Shown: one piece after another, positions 63,250 through 64,000 of the stretch
Layout of the letters: every line of letters begins with the position of its first letter
Position numbering within the stretch: position 1 is the stretch's first letter
Assembly (NCBI GenBank): GCA_963798195.1
Contig: CAWCSF010000011.1
Location: forward strand, 66,031 to 130,030
Direction of reading: 5' to 3'
DNA: 64,000 bases
Source: CAVSRC01 sp963798195
GTDB lineage: Bacteria; Pseudomonadota; Alphaproteobacteria; Rhizobiales; Kaistiaceae
Made by a program: the position numbers and the translations under genes
Notes under the pieces: model-generated
The model's database searches: none
The model's input: only the letters and a program-made list of their open reading frames with translations
What the model was told of the DNA's origin: nothing

Positions 63250-64000
63250 CGGATGGGCAACTCCACGCACAGCACTATGCCGGTCGTCCCTTGCCTCACG
63301 GCAAGACGACCGCCCAGGTCGCCGATGCGTTGATTGAGCGAAAACGGCAGGAAGGCGGGGGTCGATGCGCCCCCGGTCGTACGTTGTCCGTCGTCAGCCA
63401 GTTCGAGGTGCAGCTTGCCACCCTTCGCGGCAATCGCGACCCGCACATGATTGGCCTTGCCATGGCGTACAGCATTGGCCGTCGCTTCGCTGAGGATCAA
63501 CCTTACGTGCGACACCAATTCATTCGAGGCCCGAAAGTCTTCGGGTTCGACGGTCGCCGAGACGGTGCATTGCCATTGCCGGCCGAGTGTCGAGGACACC
63601 TCGCTTATTTGCTCGGCGAGCAGCTTCTGCCGGGCGGGATCCGGCTTGGGATTGGCTGACTCGACGATGGCTCGGACACGCTGCTGTTGCTGGACGAGTA
63701 TCTTGCGGACTTCCGCAAGGGCGCCGCGACTGTCTACGGGCAGTGAGCGGGCGGAGGCAGTCAACAGAAGATTTGCCGCAGCGATGTCCTGCAGCAGGCC
63801 GTCGTGCATGTCCCGGGCGAAACGCGCTCTCTCGCGCGCGGCCGTTGCGTCGGCCCAGGCCCCGGCGCAAGGCGAACTGCTCAAGTTCCGCCTTGATCCG
63901 CGCCGCGACAATCTCCGTCAACGGCAACATGCCATCTACCATTCGTCGGCGGCCCACAATGAACACCCGCCCGACGAGGTGGTCGCCTCCGAATGCCGCG
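63246..64000 (-). CDS. Sensor histidine kinase (HisKA_3 type), 5' end outside the window, frameshift near 63855
   Basis: The kinase partner of the NarL-type regulator. The C-terminal frame has the HisKA_3 phospho-acceptor RFARDMHDGLLQDIAA and an HATPase region (LILSEATANAVRHGKA, LELADDGQ, RIGDLGGRLAV). Upstream, a different frame continues to the window edge with LPLTEIVAARIKAELEQFALRRGL, the usual linker before the H-box. One extra base in the CCC at 63854-63856 separates them, and removing it restores the join. The N-terminal sensor region is cut off by the window, so its signal is unknown. Confidence 0.82.

Noticed and set aside
1..64000. CRISPR array, tRNA or rRNA genes, insertion sequences, prophage or defence island
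   Set aside because: No regularly spaced repeats, cloverleaf sequences, transposase or integrase motifs, or known defence proteins were found on reading; the accessory genes are metabolic.

Overview
This is a GC-rich alphaproteobacterial chromosome segment, most likely from the Hyphomicrobiales (Rhizobiales). The evidence is the order pyrB-pyrC-like-plsY-dprA-topA-rnr-DUF983-rpmG-pleD-divK-DUF3572, followed by fliJ, ctrA, chpT and an EipA (DUF1134) homologue. I cannot name a genus from the sequence. No tRNA, rRNA, CRISPR array, transposase or phage gene was recognised.

Layout. 1-11.1 kb is a housekeeping block: pyrimidine synthesis, phospholipid acylation, DNA uptake, topoisomerase I, RNase R and ribosomal protein L33. 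11.4-17.7 kb is a cell-cycle block: PleD, DivK, FliJ, CtrA, a stand-alone receiver, ChpT and EipA. The fliJ-ctrA gap carries two CtrA-like boxes and four GAATC sites of the CcrM methylation type. 17.9-24.9 kb holds a membrane-anchored coiled-coil protein, a VWA (DUF1194) protein, a RraA-like/enolase-superfamily pair and a zinc-peptidase/ATP-grasp ligase pair.

24.9-42.5 kb is mostly sugar-acid catabolism. One minus-strand run (DMT and MFS transporters, TIM-barrel isomerase, lactonase, SDR) is followed by a set matching the 3-oxo-tetronate route to DHAP (Hyi/OtnI-like, OtnC, OtnK) beside glpD and two more enolase-superfamily dehydratases. 42.8-47.8 kb holds an ice-binding (DUF3494) domain fused to an autotransporter barrel, a second L,D-transpeptidase, a Crp/Fnr regulator and a PQQ-type sugar dehydrogenase. 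48.2-56.0 kb is a five-gene Dpp/Opp-type ABC importer followed by a UxuA-like mannonate dehydratase and an NAD-dependent epimerase. 56-61.4 kb holds a GalD-like tautomerase with a broken galC remnant, a second sugar dehydrogenase, a D-tartrate dehydratase and a split chromate transporter. 61.5-64 kb holds a hydroxyacid dehydrogenase and a NarL-type two-component pair cut by the window end.

Read together, the accessory genes point to a free-living heterotroph using plant-derived sugar acids (tetronates, tartrate, uronates). At least nine reading frames, possibly more, are broken by what looks like one extra base, often in a short homopolymer. I think these are mostly uncorrected sequencing indels rather than true pseudogenes, and I annotate the affected genes across the break.
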